From: Streptomyces flaveus
GTDB taxonomy: Bacteria; Actinomycetota; Actinomycetes; Streptomycetales; Streptomycetaceae
Assembly: GCF_014647675.1 (NCBI RefSeq)
Contig: NZ_BMPQ01000049.1
Location: 1 to 48,679, forward strand
DNA length: 48,679 bases
Direction: 5' to 3'
Shown: positions 15,957 through 25,040 of the stretch, piece by piece
Numbering within the stretch: position 1 is the first letter of the stretch
Layout of the letters: each line of letters starts with the position of its first letter
Made by a program: the position numbers and the translations under genes
The notes under the pieces: generated by a model
Told to the model about the DNA's origin: nothing
The model's database searches: none
Seen by the model: the letters and a program-made list of their open reading frames with translations, nothing else

Positions 15957-17245
15957 CGGGTCTGCCCCGTTCCGATCGCGGACGCTTTCACCTGAATCCG
16001 TTCCAGCGCCGCCTTAGGTGACGAGACTCCCTTGGCCACCTTCTCGATCTCGGCATCGATGACCGCGGCGATCTGCTTCCACGTGGTGACGTTCGGGCCG
16101 GGTAGCGCGGTCTGAAGCTGGGATCGGAAGACGGCCAGCGTCGGATCCGACTTGAGCTCTCCCTCACTCCAGGCCGGCTGCACGGCGGGAAGGTCTCCGG
16201 ACAGTTCGTACCAGTCCTGCTGGACGTCGGGCCGGGAGAGCCACCGGATGAACTTCCAGGCACCGTCGCGGTTCTTCGCGTTCTTGAACACCGTCCAGTG
16301 CCCTCCGCCGATGAAGCTGGCGTTGGACTTCGCCCCCTTGGGGAGCGGGGCGACCCCCACCTTGTCCTTGACGAAGTCCGCTCCGCCCGCGCCCTTCAGC
16401 AGTGCCGTTTCCCAGGGGCCGGAGATCAGTGCGGCGGTGGAACCGGCGACGAACTGCGGCTCGATCTCCCCGAGACTCACCGCCCCATTGCGGGTCGAGG
16501 TCTTCGATGTGAAGAACGACTGGTAGAACTCCAGCCCCTTGAGCGCCTCGGGTGTGTCGAAGGTGAATTCGGCGCTGTTCTCGTTCATGAGACGCGCACC
16601 GGCCTGCCACATGAAGGGCAGGACACCCTGCCAGCTCGCCGCCACGCCGGTGGGCAGCGCCAGGCCCCACTTCGCGCCCTCCTTCTGGAGGGCCTTGAGG
16701 AACGGGCCGTACTCCTTCCAGGTCTTCGGCGCGGAGACTCCGGCAGCCTGTGCCAGGTCCTTGCGGTAGAACAGGACGCGTGTGTCCACGTACCAGGGGA
16801 CGCCGTACGTGCCCCCGTCGTAGGTGGTGCTCTGAGCGGCGCCTCGGTAGAAGGACGAGGTGTCGACGAGGCCGGCCGGCACCTGCTCGAGTCCGCCCGT
16901 CGAGGCGAAGTTCGTCAGGTCGGCGGATCCGACGAGCGTGGCGTCAGGCGTGTCCTGGGAGGCGATCGCCGTTTCGACCTTCTTGGCGTAGTCCTGCCAC
17001 GGGATGGCCGTGACCTTCACCTTCGCGTCCGGGTTGGCCTTCCGGAAGCGCGCGGCCAACTCGGGCAGGCGCTCTCCCTCGGTGCCCATGGCCCATACGT
17101 TGATCTCGCCCTTGGCAGGTGAGTTGCCGACGGGAGCGCCCGCGGCGCCCCCACCGCCTTGTGTATCGGATCGGCCGCAACCGGCCAGAACCAGTGTGGC
17201 GGCCAGACCGCCGATGAGCGCTTTCGACACATGTGAGGTGGACAT
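15953..17245 (-). CDS. Sugar ABC transporter substrate-binding lipoprotein
   Basis: A 430-residue protein. ATG at 17245 follows GAGGAGACGGACAAGG; frames extending further upstream lack a ribosome site. A lipoprotein signal ends LVLAGC with Cys23 as the lipidated residue. The mature chain is a family-1 extracellular solute-binding protein (INVWAMGTEGERLPELAARF, then PDATLVGSADLTNFAS, and FIGGGHWTVFKNAKNRDGAW). It is first in the glucuronide operon and faces the TetR gene across a 175-base region that must contain both promoters. Confidence 0.92.
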   Translation of the reverse strand: MSTSHVSKALIGGLAATLVLAGCGRSDTQGGGGAAGAPVGNSPAKGEINVWAMGTEGERLPELAARFRKANPDAKVKVTAIPWQDYAKKVETAIASQDTPDATLVGSADLTNFASTGGLEQVPAGLVDTSSFYRGAAQSTTYDGGTYGVPWYVDTRVLFYRKDLAQAAGVSAPKTWKEYGPFLKALQKEGAKWGLALPTGVAASWQGVLPFMWQAGARLMNENSAEFTFDTPEALKGLEFYQSFFTSKTSTRNGAVSLGEIEPQFVAGSTAALISGPWETALLKGAGGADFVKDKVGVAPLPKGAKSNASFIGGGHWTVFKNAKNRDGAWKFIRWLSRPDVQQDWYELSGDLPAVQPAWSEGELKSDPTLAVFRSQLQTALPGPNVTTWKQIAAVIDAEIEKVAKGVSSPKAALERIQVKASAIGTGQTR

Positions 17246-17420
17246 CCTTGTCCGTCTCCTCTCCACCCGGTGGATGCGTGAGCGGCTCTGCCGCACGTCG
17301 TGGTGTGGGTCAGCGAGACCGTACAGCGAAAACCGAACAGGTGCCACACTTTCAGCAAGGGTGATGTTGGCGGAATATCGGCCGGACACTGCCCCGCGCC
17401 GCCCGCTTAGGGTTGGGGGC

Positions 17421-18053
17421 ATGACCGAGAAGACGGCGGCCCGTCCGGCCACTCGCCGAGGCCCGTATGCCAAGAGCGCACAGCGCAGGGCCGAGATCGT
17501 CGCCTCGGCGACCGCCGTGTTCGCGGCTCGCGGTTACCGTGGAGGGTCCCTGAGGGAGATCGCCAAGCAGCTCGACCTCAGCCTGACCAGCGTCGTGCAC
17601 CACTTTCCCAGCAAGAGCGCGCTCCTCGTGGCCGTCCTCGAGAACGCCGATTACGCAAGCATCGACTCCTTCGAGTCGGACAGCCGGGGAAAGGGTGTGG
17701 CCTACGCGGTCCTGCGGTACGTCCGCCGCAACCTGGAACGACAGGAGATGCTGCGGCTCCTCGCCCTGATGGCCGCGGAGGCCTCGGCTCCCGACCACCC
17801 GGCGCACGAGTGGTTCCGTGACAGGTACGAGCTGGTCATCACCGCTTTCACAACCGCGGTACGCAGGGACCAGGACCTGGGTCGTATCTCGAACCGGAGG
17901 GACCCCGAGCTGATCGCGGCGGCCCTTGTCGCGATGTGGGACGGCCTCCAGCTCCAGTGGCTCATCGACCCGCGGCGTGATCTCTTGGCCGGGATATCGG
18001 CCGGCTTGGAGGATCTGCTGGGCGATCCTGCCGTCGGCGACCGGCACCCGTAG
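17421..18053 (+). CDS. TetR family transcriptional regulator (uidA operon)
   Basis: A 210-residue protein with ATG at 17421 after a GGGTTGGGGG stretch. The N-terminal helix-turn-helix reads AVFAARGYRGGSLREIAKQL, DLSLTSVVHHFPSKSALLVA, a typical TetR DNA-binding domain. The all-helical C-terminal part holds the ligand pocket (MLRLLALMAAEASAPDHPAH; AALVAMWDGLQLQWLIDPRR). Divergent placement against the binding protein-permease-uidA operon makes it the probable local repressor, released by a glucuronide, as E. coli UidR is. That function is inferred from position. No clear operator palindrome was found in 17246-17420. Confidence 0.9.
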   Translation: MTEKTAARPATRRGPYAKSAQRRAEIVASATAVFAARGYRGGSLREIAKQLDLSLTSVVHHFPSKSALLVAVLENADYASIDSFESDSRGKGVAYAVLRYVRRNLERQEMLRLLALMAAEASAPDHPAHEWFRDRYELVITAFTTAVRRDQDLGRISNRRDPELIAAALVAMWDGLQLQWLIDPRRDLLAGISAGLEDLLGDPAVGDRHP

Positions 18054-18340
18054 CAGCACCAGGCGCCCTTCCCGAGCAGACCGCCGCGCCCGCCCGTCTT
18101 GTTTCACCGGTCGGGATCGGCACGCGACCGGCCGCTGTTCGCGACTGCGAACGAGACCGGGATACGGATGGGCGAGTGCTTCTCTCAAGCACTGCGACTG
18201 GCGCGTCGGCTACGTATCTCCGTACAGATGCATCGCTTCCCCTTGAGCGCGCAGGGTGGCGACACGTGTGCGGGACGAACAGAGGTGCACTGCTTGGGTT
18301 CCAGAGGTGGTCGCAACACCAGACCCTGAGGGGTGTTGCA
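18054..18340. other. Spacer with two small inverted repeats
   Basis: No gene is seen. AGTGCTT-ctctc-AAGCACT forms a perfect 7-bp hairpin at 18175-18193. GCAACACC...GGTGTTGC lies at 18313-18339, immediately before the IS30 transposase remnant, and may include its terminal repeat. Confidence 0.5.
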
Positions 18341-18836
18341 TTGACCAAGCCGCGGCGGACCTACAAGAAGCTTGGACCTGCCCCGTTGGCGGAGAAACGT
18401 GACCAATACCTTCGGCTCGTGGCGCAGGGATTGAGTAACTCGGCCGCGTGCCGTGAGGTGGGCATCGCCCGCAAAACGGGGAACCGCTGGCGATACGGGC
18501 GGAAGGTCGTTGATCGTTCAGGCCGTGAGCACGTTTACCCGCCCATCACCGAGGAGCGGGACACCTGCGCGAATTCGCCGCGGTACCTGTCGGAGGACGA
18601 GGGGATCGTCATCGCCGACCTACTGCGGGCCAAGAGGTCCTGCGTGCCATCGCCCGCGAGCTCGGCCGGGACCCGGCAATGATCAGTCGCGAGGTGCGCC
18701 GCAACCGCGACCCGGCAAGTACCACCCGTTCCAGGCCCAGCGGCGAGCCGCCGTACGCCGCGCCCGCTCCAGAGGTCGGAGCCTCTATGACCATCGTGCT
18801 TGGCCGAAACGTCAGAGAGGCGGACCAGCTACCGTG
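18341..18836 (+). pseudogene. Broken IS30-family transposase (N-terminal part)
   Basis: TTG at 18341 behind GAGGGG starts TKPRRTYKKLGPAPLAEKRD, then YLRLVAQGLSNSAACREVGI and WRYGRKVVDRSGREHVYPP, the classic N-terminus of streptomycete IS30-like transposases. Homology moves to a second frame near 18630 (LRAIARELGRDPAMISREVR) and a third near 18715 (KYHPFQAQRRAAVRRARSR), so at least two frameshifts have occurred. The DDE catalytic domain is absent. This is dead mobile DNA between two operons. Confidence 0.8.
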
Positions 18837-18926
18837 AGCGATCTGCCGATGTCTGCCGCTGTCCGGAGTCGAGGGCCACCGGATGGGAAAGCCGACCGTT
18901 CCGCAGCTCGAGCCACCCGCTCCGCG

Positions 18927-19397
18927 TCAGGGGCCGGCGTGTCGCTCCAGCAGGGACCGGACACTGAAGGGCTGCACCTCGAGCAGGACGATGGTGGTGT
19001 TGGACCGGACAACCCCAGGCGCTTCCAGCAACAGGTTCGTGATGCGGTGCAGGTCTTCGGTGTCCCGGGCGACAACGCGGGCGAGCAGGTCGCCGTCGCC
19101 GGTGGTGACGAGCAACTCGACCACCTCGGGAATGCGCAGGATCGCCTCGCGGGTGGGCTGCCCCACGCGCTGGCTGATCGACATCGTGATGAGTGCCAGC
19201 AGCGGATAGCCGAGACCCGCGGGTGCCACGCGCCGACTGTGCTCCCTCAGTTGACCGCTTTCTTCCAGTCGCTTCAGACGTGCCTGCACGGTGTTGCGGG
19301 CCAGACCGAGTCGGTCGGCCAGGGCAACCGTCGTGGCCCGTGGGTCCGCGTCGAGCGCCAGGAGGATCCGGGCGTCGAGGGCGTCGACGTTTCGCAT
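18927..19397 (-). CDS. Lrp/AsnC family transcriptional regulator
   Basis: A 156-residue protein; ATG at 19397 starts MRNVDALDARILLALDADPR, the normal Lrp beginning, although its ribosome site is weak and an upstream ATG is possible. The winged helix is TTVALADRLGLARNTVQARL, then KRLEESGQL. The C-terminal half is the RAM ligand-binding fold (VVELLVTTGDGDLLARVVAR, DTEDLHRITNLLLEAPGV). It is divergent from the PLP decarboxylase across about 100 bases and likely controls it in response to an amino acid or amine (inference). Confidence 0.92.
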   Translation of the reverse strand: MRNVDALDARILLALDADPRATTVALADRLGLARNTVQARLKRLEESGQLREHSRRVAPAGLGYPLLALITMSISQRVGQPTREAILRIPEVVELLVTTGDGDLLARVVARDTEDLHRITNLLLEAPGVVRSNTTIVLLEVQPFSVRSLLERHAGP

Positions 19398-19498
19398 GGT
19401 GCCCAGTGTGGCACAGCACGGGCGTGCCACATTGAGCATTCTGCTCATAATTTCTGCCACTTATTGCGCATTCCGATGCGTCTTTCTAGGTTCTCGCC

Positions 19499-20881
19499 AT
19501 GCAAAAAGCGCGATGCGACAACACATCAACGACCAGAGCCCCCCGCGTGGACCGCCGGGTGTGGGGTGACGAGGACGAGATCGTGGCGGCCGCCCTCGAC
19601 TACGCGCGGCGGCGCATCACGCAGGCTCCGGATCCGGTGACCGGCGCCCGCCCCGCCGCCGACCTCGCCCTCGCGGCCGGTACGGCTATCACCCCCTGGG
19701 GAATCGGCGGCGCCGCGGCCCTCAAACTCTTCGACCGAGTCCTCGCACCCGCCACCCGCGCCCAGAACGGCTCGATGAACCTCGCGTACATCCCCGCGGC
19801 CCCCACCCGTGCCGCACTCGCCTTCGACGCGGTCACCAGCGCGGCGAACATCTTCGCGGGCACCTGGGAGTCGGGAGCCGGCGCCATCCACGCCGAGAAC
19901 GAGGCGCTGGCCTGGCTCACCCAGTTGCTCGGATGGCCCGGCACCGCAGCAGGATGCTTCGTCAGCGGCGGCACCATGGGCAACCTCTCGGCTCTCATCA
20001 CGGCCCGCGCCGCTGCCGCCGCATCCCGCACCCGGCCGACGGACGGCTGGAAAATCGTGTGTGCCGACAGCGCCCACTCCTCGATCAGGTCCGCAGCACA
20101 AGCGATGGACATCGAAGTCGTTACCGCACCCGTGGACCAGCGGGGACACCTCACCGGAGCCGCCGTGAACGCGGTCCTGGACTCCACGACCGGCGTGTTC
20201 GCCGTGGTGGCGACCGCCGGAACCACCAATGCCGGTCTCATCGACGACCTCGATGACATCGCCGACGCGTGCGAACGGCACAACGTGTGGCTGCACGTCG
20301 ACGGTGCCTACGGCGGAGCGGGCCTGGCGGCACCCAGCGTTCGGCACCTCTACTCCGGCATCGAACGCGCCGACAGCTTCATCGTCGATCCCCACAAATG
20401 GCTCTTCGCCCCCTACGACTGCTGCGCACTGCTCTACCGGGACCCCGCAGCGGCACGCGCCGCGCACAGTCAGTCGGCGCACTATCTCGACGCCATCGAC
20501 CGCGACGTCCACAATCCGTCGGACCTGGCCCTCCACCTCAGCCGCCGCGCCCGCGGTCTGCCGCTCTGGTTCAGCCTGGCCGTCCACGGAACCGAGCGGT
20601 ACTCGAATGCCGTGGAACAGACACTGACCACCAGCCGACTGGTCGCCGACGCCATACGCGCCAGTGACCATCTACGCCTGACGATCGATCCCAAGCTGTC
20701 CGTCGTCCTCTTCGAACGCCCTGGCTGGGGCCCGCAGGACTACGCGTCATGGTCCGCCCGGGCGGCCGAAACGGGCGCCATGCTGTGCGTGCCGACACAG
20801 TGGAACGGCGCAACGGTTCTGCGCATGGCCTTCGTCAACCCGGACACCTGTGCCGGCGACATCATCGACACGCTCCGCTAG
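19499..20881 (+). CDS. PLP-dependent group II decarboxylase (aromatic-L-amino-acid/glutamate decarboxylase type)
   Basis: A 460-residue fold-type I enzyme that removes the alpha-carboxyl group from an amino acid to give an amine. Visible motifs are FVSGGTMGNLSALITARAAA (cofactor phosphate), VWLHVDGAYGG (Asp under the pyridine nitrogen) and SFIVDPHKWLFAPYDC with the Schiff-base lysine in DPHKW. CGDNMNA-type N-terminal text is absent, but the length is normal. The substrate cannot be read from the sequence. The neighbouring fusion protein and two Lrp regulators suggest an amino acid to amine to aldehyde or carboxylate route. It ends convergently with the fusion gene, 155 bases apart. Confidence 0.9.
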   Translation: MQKARCDNTSTTRAPRVDRRVWGDEDEIVAAALDYARRRITQAPDPVTGARPAADLALAAGTAITPWGIGGAAALKLFDRVLAPATRAQNGSMNLAYIPAAPTRAALAFDAVTSAANIFAGTWESGAGAIHAENEALAWLTQLLGWPGTAAGCFVSGGTMGNLSALITARAAAAASRTRPTDGWKIVCADSAHSSIRSAAQAMDIEVVTAPVDQRGHLTGAAVNAVLDSTTGVFAVVATAGTTNAGLIDDLDDIADACERHNVWLHVDGAYGGAGLAAPSVRHLYSGIERADSFIVDPHKWLFAPYDCCALLYRDPAAARAAHSQSAHYLDAIDRDVHNPSDLALHLSRRARGLPLWFSLAVHGTERYSNAVEQTLTTSRLVADAIRASDHLRLTIDPKLSVVLFERPGWGPQDYASWSARAAETGAMLCVPTQWNGATVLRMAFVNPDTCAGDIIDTLR

Positions 20882-21036
20882 TGAGTGACCGGGTTGGTCA
20901 GGCTGCGGGCGCGAGGGGGAGTTGCCGCTCACGCCTGTATGCGATTCCGGTCATCGGTGGGCCGGGGCCTGGGCGTCCAGCGGCTGGGATGGATGCCGTA
21001 CACGCCGCCGGGCCCCGGGCCTCCGGATGTGCGGCG

Positions 21037-24006
21037 TCAGCGGGAGTGGCCGAGTTGGGTGAGGGCCAGGTCGAGCATGTCGGCGAAGAAGTCGGCTGCG
21101 GTGGCGTCGATGCACAGCGGTGGCTTGATCTTGAGGATGTTGAGGTGGTCCCCGGTTGGCTGGAGGATCACGCCGAGGTCGAGCATGCGGTCGCAGAGTT
21201 CGGCGGTCTCTTCTGTGGCGGGTTCCAGGCCGGCGCGGTCCCGGACGAGTTCGAGGCCGAGGTAGAGGCCCGAGCCGTGGACGGCGCCGATGATGCCGTA
21301 GCGGTCGGCCAGTGCCTCGAGCCGGCTTTTCAGATGGCCGCCGACGCGCGCCGCGTTGCCCTGGAGGTCTTCGTCGCGCAGGGTGTCCAGGACGGTGAGG
21401 CCCACGATGCTGGAGACGGGGCTTCCGCCGGTGGAGGAGAAGAAGTAGCCCTGGTCGCGGTACCGGTCCGCGACCGCCTTCGACGTGATGACGGCGCCGA
21501 GGGGGTGTCCGTTGCCCATGGCCTTGGCGACACAGACGATGTCGGGGACGACCTGCTGCTGCTCGAAGCCCCAGAACCAGTGTCCCAGGCGGCCGTATCC
21601 GACCTGGACCTCGTCGGCGACGGCCAGGCCGCCGTGACGCCGTACCGCCGCGTACACCTGGGCGAGATAGCCGTCGGGAAGGGCGACTCCTCCGGCGTTG
21701 CCGTAGAAGGTCTCGCCGATGAATGCTCCCGCCGGGCGGCCGGCAGCGGCCAGTTCGTCGATCACCGCGACGGCCTCGGGTGCGTAGCGCACGGCATCCG
21801 ACCCGCGGTGGCAGCCGCGGTAGGAGTTGGGCGAGTCCACGGTGTGCACCCAGCTCGGGCGGGTGGCCAGGGCGTTCGGGTTGTCCTGGAGCGAGGTGGA
21901 GACCGCGTCGGAGGCGTACGTCCAGCCGTGGTACGCCTCGCGCAGCGCGACGACGTCGTGCCGGCCGGAGGCCCCGATGGCCAGGCGAAGGCCCAGATCC
22001 ACCGCTTCTGAACCGGAGTTGACGAGGAACACCGTGTCCAGAGGGTCGGGGAGGAGGTTGGCGAGGCGCTCGGTGAACTCCACCACGGACGCGTAGTGGA
22101 AGCGCGAGTTGGTGTTGAGCCGCCGCAACTGCCGGGAGACCGCCTGCTCGACACGGGGGTGGGCGTGGCCCAATGGACTGACGTTGTTGACGATGTCGAG
22201 GTACGACCGGCCGTCGGTGGACAGCAGATGGTGTCGCCAACCACGTTCGATACGCGGAGGGTTGGCGTAGTAGTGCTCCTGCACGGTGGCGAACGCGGCG
22301 TCACGCCGGTCGAGCAGGTCCCTCTCGCGCGTACGGTCGGAGTCGGCCGGGAGGCCGAGGAGCGGGGCGGGGTCGGCGGTGAGCGCGAGCCAGCCGGCGG
22401 CGTACTCGGGACGGACCAGGCGCGGGGCAGCGGGGCCGTCGGCGTCGCGCAGCGCAACGTGGACCGAGGCACCGGAGCTGAGGTGGATGATGTCCTCGCC
22501 CGCCTGCACCGTCGCACCGGTGGTGACCACGGGCTGGACCGCGCGGGGGAAGGACAGCGACAGCGCCTGCGCGCCGTAGGTGAGTTCCACGTGGCCCGGC
22601 GCCGCAGCGAGGACCTTCCCCGCGGCGGGCGCCTGCACCACGGCATCCCGGCCGAGCCAGAGGTCGATTCCGGTGGGCACCGTGGCGGTGGACACCGCCG
22701 ACAGCGCCGGTGTCCGAGTGAGTCGCGCCTGGGCGTACCGGGTGGCGACGGCGGCCGCTCCGTCCGCGAGCGCGGAGGTCACCAGCCGGGCCTCGGTGCC
22801 GGCGTCCATCCAGGCTCCGTGGTCCATGGAATCGGCTTCGGTGGACAGGTCGAGGAGGGTGATGTCGTCGGCGACGAGGTCCCGCAGGAGAGGGCGCACC
22901 GGCGCATCGGCCTGCGCGGTCCGGGCAGGCACGTCGGCCATGCCGGTCGCGTCCCTGATGAGGCGGATCATCACCGGCAGGGGCAGCCAGGTGGCCTGTT
23001 CGAATATGCGCCATTCGCGGTCGAGCGCGGCCTTGGCGTAGACGTTGTCCTCGTCGACGGCGGCCTGGTGCCGCCCGCTGGCCACCAGGACGGCGGCGCG
23101 CAGGACCACAAGCGGCCATACCGCATCGGCTTCCTCGGGGGAGAGCGGCCGAACGGCGTGGAAGGCGCGGACGGCCGGCAGCACGTGGTGAGGCTCAATA
23201 CCGTCGTGGTGGAGCATCGAGGACAGTGACACGGCGAGTTCGCCGACCGCCCAGCTTGTGGTCACGTCACCGAAGTCGATGACCCCGTCCGGCATGGGCG
23301 GACGGCTGTCGGGACAGCGGATCAGGTTGTCGTCGGTGAGGTCCAGGTGCACGGCCTGCGACGGCAGCGTGGCGGCGATCTTCTGGACATGCGCCCAGGC
23401 CTCGGCGGTCGCGGTCCGGACAGCGGTGCGCCGGTCGGGTTCGTCGATGTGCCCGGCGAGCTTGGCGACGACGCGATCGGCGTGCTGCGGGTCCCACTGG
23501 AGCACGCGGTCGAGGCCCGGGTGCCGGAAGTCGCGCAGGGCGGTACTGACCTTTGCGGCGATCGTGCCCATGCCCGCCACGCTGCCGGGGGACAGGTGCC
23601 GTGGTCCCGAGAGCGTGCCGCCGGGCAGGTAGCGCAGCAGGCGCGCGACAGCCGGACCGTTCTCGGTGTCCACCGTCGTGCGCCGCGGGGTGCCGTCAGG
23701 GCGGCGCAGGACCGTGGCGATGCGCAGTTCCGGGCGGGCCGAGGCGATCAGGTCGGCTGCCGCGTCCTGGGCTTCGATCTCCACCGTGCCGAAGGCGGGG
23801 TTGGCGATCTTCAGAATCGCCGCGGGCGTCCCGTCGTCGGCGTGCAGTAGGAAGTTGGCGTCCTGCTGGCTGCCCAGCGCCTGCGCGCGAGCAGTGATGC
23901 CGAGGTGTTCGGCAGCGATGAGCTCAGCCTCGGCCGACGCCATGCGGGGTGCGGGAAGGGCGTCCTTGGTGAAGAAGTCGATCGTGCGGTACTCGTCGGG
24001 CAGCAT
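21037..24006 (-). CDS. Kinase-barrel-class III aminotransferase-fold fusion (probable amino-alcohol/hydroxy-amino-acid kinase + phospholyase or aminotransferase)
   Basis: A 989-residue protein; ATG at 24006 follows GGAGGAACCTGC. Residues about 25-350 form an APH-type kinase with the Brenner motif HLDLTDDN (220-227) and the metal-binding DFG at 244-246. Residues about 445-520 resemble an M23/biotinyl-like beta barrel (GHVELTYG, VQAGEDIIHLSSGASVHVAL). Residues 560-989 are a class III aminotransferase: NSGSEAVDLGLRLA, VADEVQVGYGRLG (Asp798) and CVAKAMGNGHPLGA (PLP lysine 828). In animals, separate proteins of these two families phosphorylate hydroxylysine and then eliminate phosphate, so a two-step kinase/phospholyase is plausible. 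A plain transaminase is the alternative. It lies directly behind a second Lrp regulator on the same strand. Confidence 0.88.
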   Translation of the reverse strand: MLPDEYRTIDFFTKDALPAPRMASAEAELIAAEHLGITARAQALGSQQDANFLLHADDGTPAAILKIANPAFGTVEIEAQDAAADLIASARPELRIATVLRRPDGTPRRTTVDTENGPAVARLLRYLPGGTLSGPRHLSPGSVAGMGTIAAKVSTALRDFRHPGLDRVLQWDPQHADRVVAKLAGHIDEPDRRTAVRTATAEAWAHVQKIAATLPSQAVHLDLTDDNLIRCPDSRPPMPDGVIDFGDVTTSWAVGELAVSLSSMLHHDGIEPHHVLPAVRAFHAVRPLSPEEADAVWPLVVLRAAVLVASGRHQAAVDEDNVYAKAALDREWRIFEQATWLPLPVMIRLIRDATGMADVPARTAQADAPVRPLLRDLVADDITLLDLSTEADSMDHGAWMDAGTEARLVTSALADGAAAVATRYAQARLTRTPALSAVSTATVPTGIDLWLGRDAVVQAPAAGKVLAAAPGHVELTYGAQALSLSFPRAVQPVVTTGATVQAGEDIIHLSSGASVHVALRDADGPAAPRLVRPEYAAGWLALTADPAPLLGLPADSDRTRERDLLDRRDAAFATVQEHYYANPPRIERGWRHHLLSTDGRSYLDIVNNVSPLGHAHPRVEQAVSRQLRRLNTNSRFHYASVVEFTERLANLLPDPLDTVFLVNSGSEAVDLGLRLAIGASGRHDVVALREAYHGWTYASDAVSTSLQDNPNALATRPSWVHTVDSPNSYRGCHRGSDAVRYAPEAVAVIDELAAAGRPAGAFIGETFYGNAGGVALPDGYLAQVYAAVRRHGGLAVADEVQVGYGRLGHWFWGFEQQQVVPDIVCVAKAMGNGHPLGAVITSKAVADRYRDQGYFFSSTGGSPVSSIVGLTVLDTLRDEDLQGNAARVGGHLKSRLEALADRYGIIGAVHGSGLYLGLELVRDRAGLEPATEETAELCDRMLDLGVILQPTGDHLNILKIKPPLCIDATAADFFADMLDLALTQLGHSR

Positions 24007-24056
24007 GCAGGTTCCTCCGCTGGTGCGGGCAAACAGGGCTCGGACGCTCGGATCCC

Positions 24057-24497
24057 TCAGTCGACGTGCCACAAGAAGCGGTGAGTGTGAATCGCGAAGT
24101 AGGGGAAGTTCTCCACGGATGCGACACCCTCGACGGGCCGCACGACGTCGTTGATGAAGTCCAGAAGATCCCGAGGCTGAGGGCACACCACCTCCGCGAA
24201 CAGGTCGAAGCCGCCGGCCGTCAGGACCGTGTACACGACTTCGTCGTGCCGGGACAGTTCATCGGCGACCGCCCGGGAATCGCCGTCGATGCGCAAGCCC
24301 AGGAGTGCCATCGACTGCTGGCCCATCGTCATCGGGTCGGTCACTCCGACGACCTGGACCGCCTTGGTGTCGATCAGCCGCTGCAGCCGGAGCCTCGCGG
24401 CCGAGGGTGACAACCCCACCTTCGGACCCAGATCGGCGTAAGGAATCCGGCCGTCGACCTGCAGCTCCCGCAGGATGGCCCGGTCGATGTCGTCCAT
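24057..24497 (-). CDS. Lrp/AsnC family transcriptional regulator
   Basis: A 146-residue protein; ATG follows GGAGAGAGAGG. The helix-turn-helix part is MDDIDRAILRELQVDGRIPY, ADLGPKVGLSPSAARLRLQR, and the RAM domain VVYTVLTAGGFDLFAEVVCP follows. It is upstream of, and co-directional with, the kinase/aminotransferase fusion (50-base gap), so it probably shares its transcript. The palindrome at 24528-24556 in its own promoter region is a likely autoregulatory site. Confidence 0.92.
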   Translation of the reverse strand: MDDIDRAILRELQVDGRIPYADLGPKVGLSPSAARLRLQRLIDTKAVQVVGVTDPMTMGQQSMALLGLRIDGDSRAVADELSRHDEVVYTVLTAGGFDLFAEVVCPQPRDLLDFINDVVRPVEGVASVENFPYFAIHTHRFLWHVD

Positions 24498-24527
24498 GCA
24501 GCACCTCTCTCTCCTGCGTGAACGGCA

Positions 24528-24556
24528 GACATTGCGCTTGTTTCAAGCACAATGTC
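24528..24556. promoter_or_regulatory. Palindrome upstream of lrp/fusion operon (probable Lrp operator)
   Basis: A 29-base dyad: GACATTGcGCTTG, spacer TTT, CAAGCaCAATGTC; arms match at 12 of 13 positions. It starts 31 bases upstream of the lrp start codon at 24497. A related half-site, ATTCAAGTGTGATGAC, follows at 24572-24587, fitting the repeated-site binding of Lrp octamers. Confidence 0.65.
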
Positions 24557-24629
24557 GGATCCGTGTGCTCGATTCAAGTGTGATGACGATGGAATCGAGC
24601 GAATCGCGTGGGCGGGTTCCAGTGCGCGC

Positions 24630-25038
24630 TCAAGAGTCCTGACGTTGTGTGAGGACCCGGCGACCGAAGGTCTCCGAGTCCTGTTGATCGGTGACGGTCA
24701 GACGGAGTCCATCACGGAGTCCGACGGAGAAGGGTGATGTCGGGAACCCGGTTGGTGATGGAGGGCCGGGCCGCTCGGCGTCGCGTCGGCAGTCGGGCGA
24801 GCAATAGACCTGCCGCAGGCGGGGGTTGGCGGTGAAGATGCCCTGACAGACCGGGCAGGTGTGTGCGGCCGGGGGTGCCGGTGGGAGTCGGTGGGCTGCT
24901 GATGTGCAGCGCAGGGGTGCGGCGCGGCGGCCACGGCCGTTCCGGTGAGCGCGAGCAGCAGCGCCGCCTCTGAGGAGACGCCTGAACGCACCACGCGCTA
25001 CAGGGCAATCCGCAGTATCGCGTACAACCTGGATGTGG
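24630..25038 (-). pseudogene. Zinc-ribbon-like gene remnant without start codon
   Basis: The frame holds HTCPVCQGIFTANPRLRQVY, CSPDCRRDAERPGPP, a CPxC...CxxxC arrangement like small actinobacterial zinc-ribbon proteins, roughly at 24770-24862. Codon bias is best in that part. No ATG, GTG or TTG precedes it in frame before the stop just upstream of 25038, so it appears truncated. The rest of 24498-25040 has no recognisable gene. Confidence 0.35.
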
Positions 25039-25040
25039 AC

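Noticed and set aside
24552..24737. Plus-strand 61-codon frame
   Set aside because: It begins inside the Lrp palindrome, has weak codon bias and no recognisable motif.
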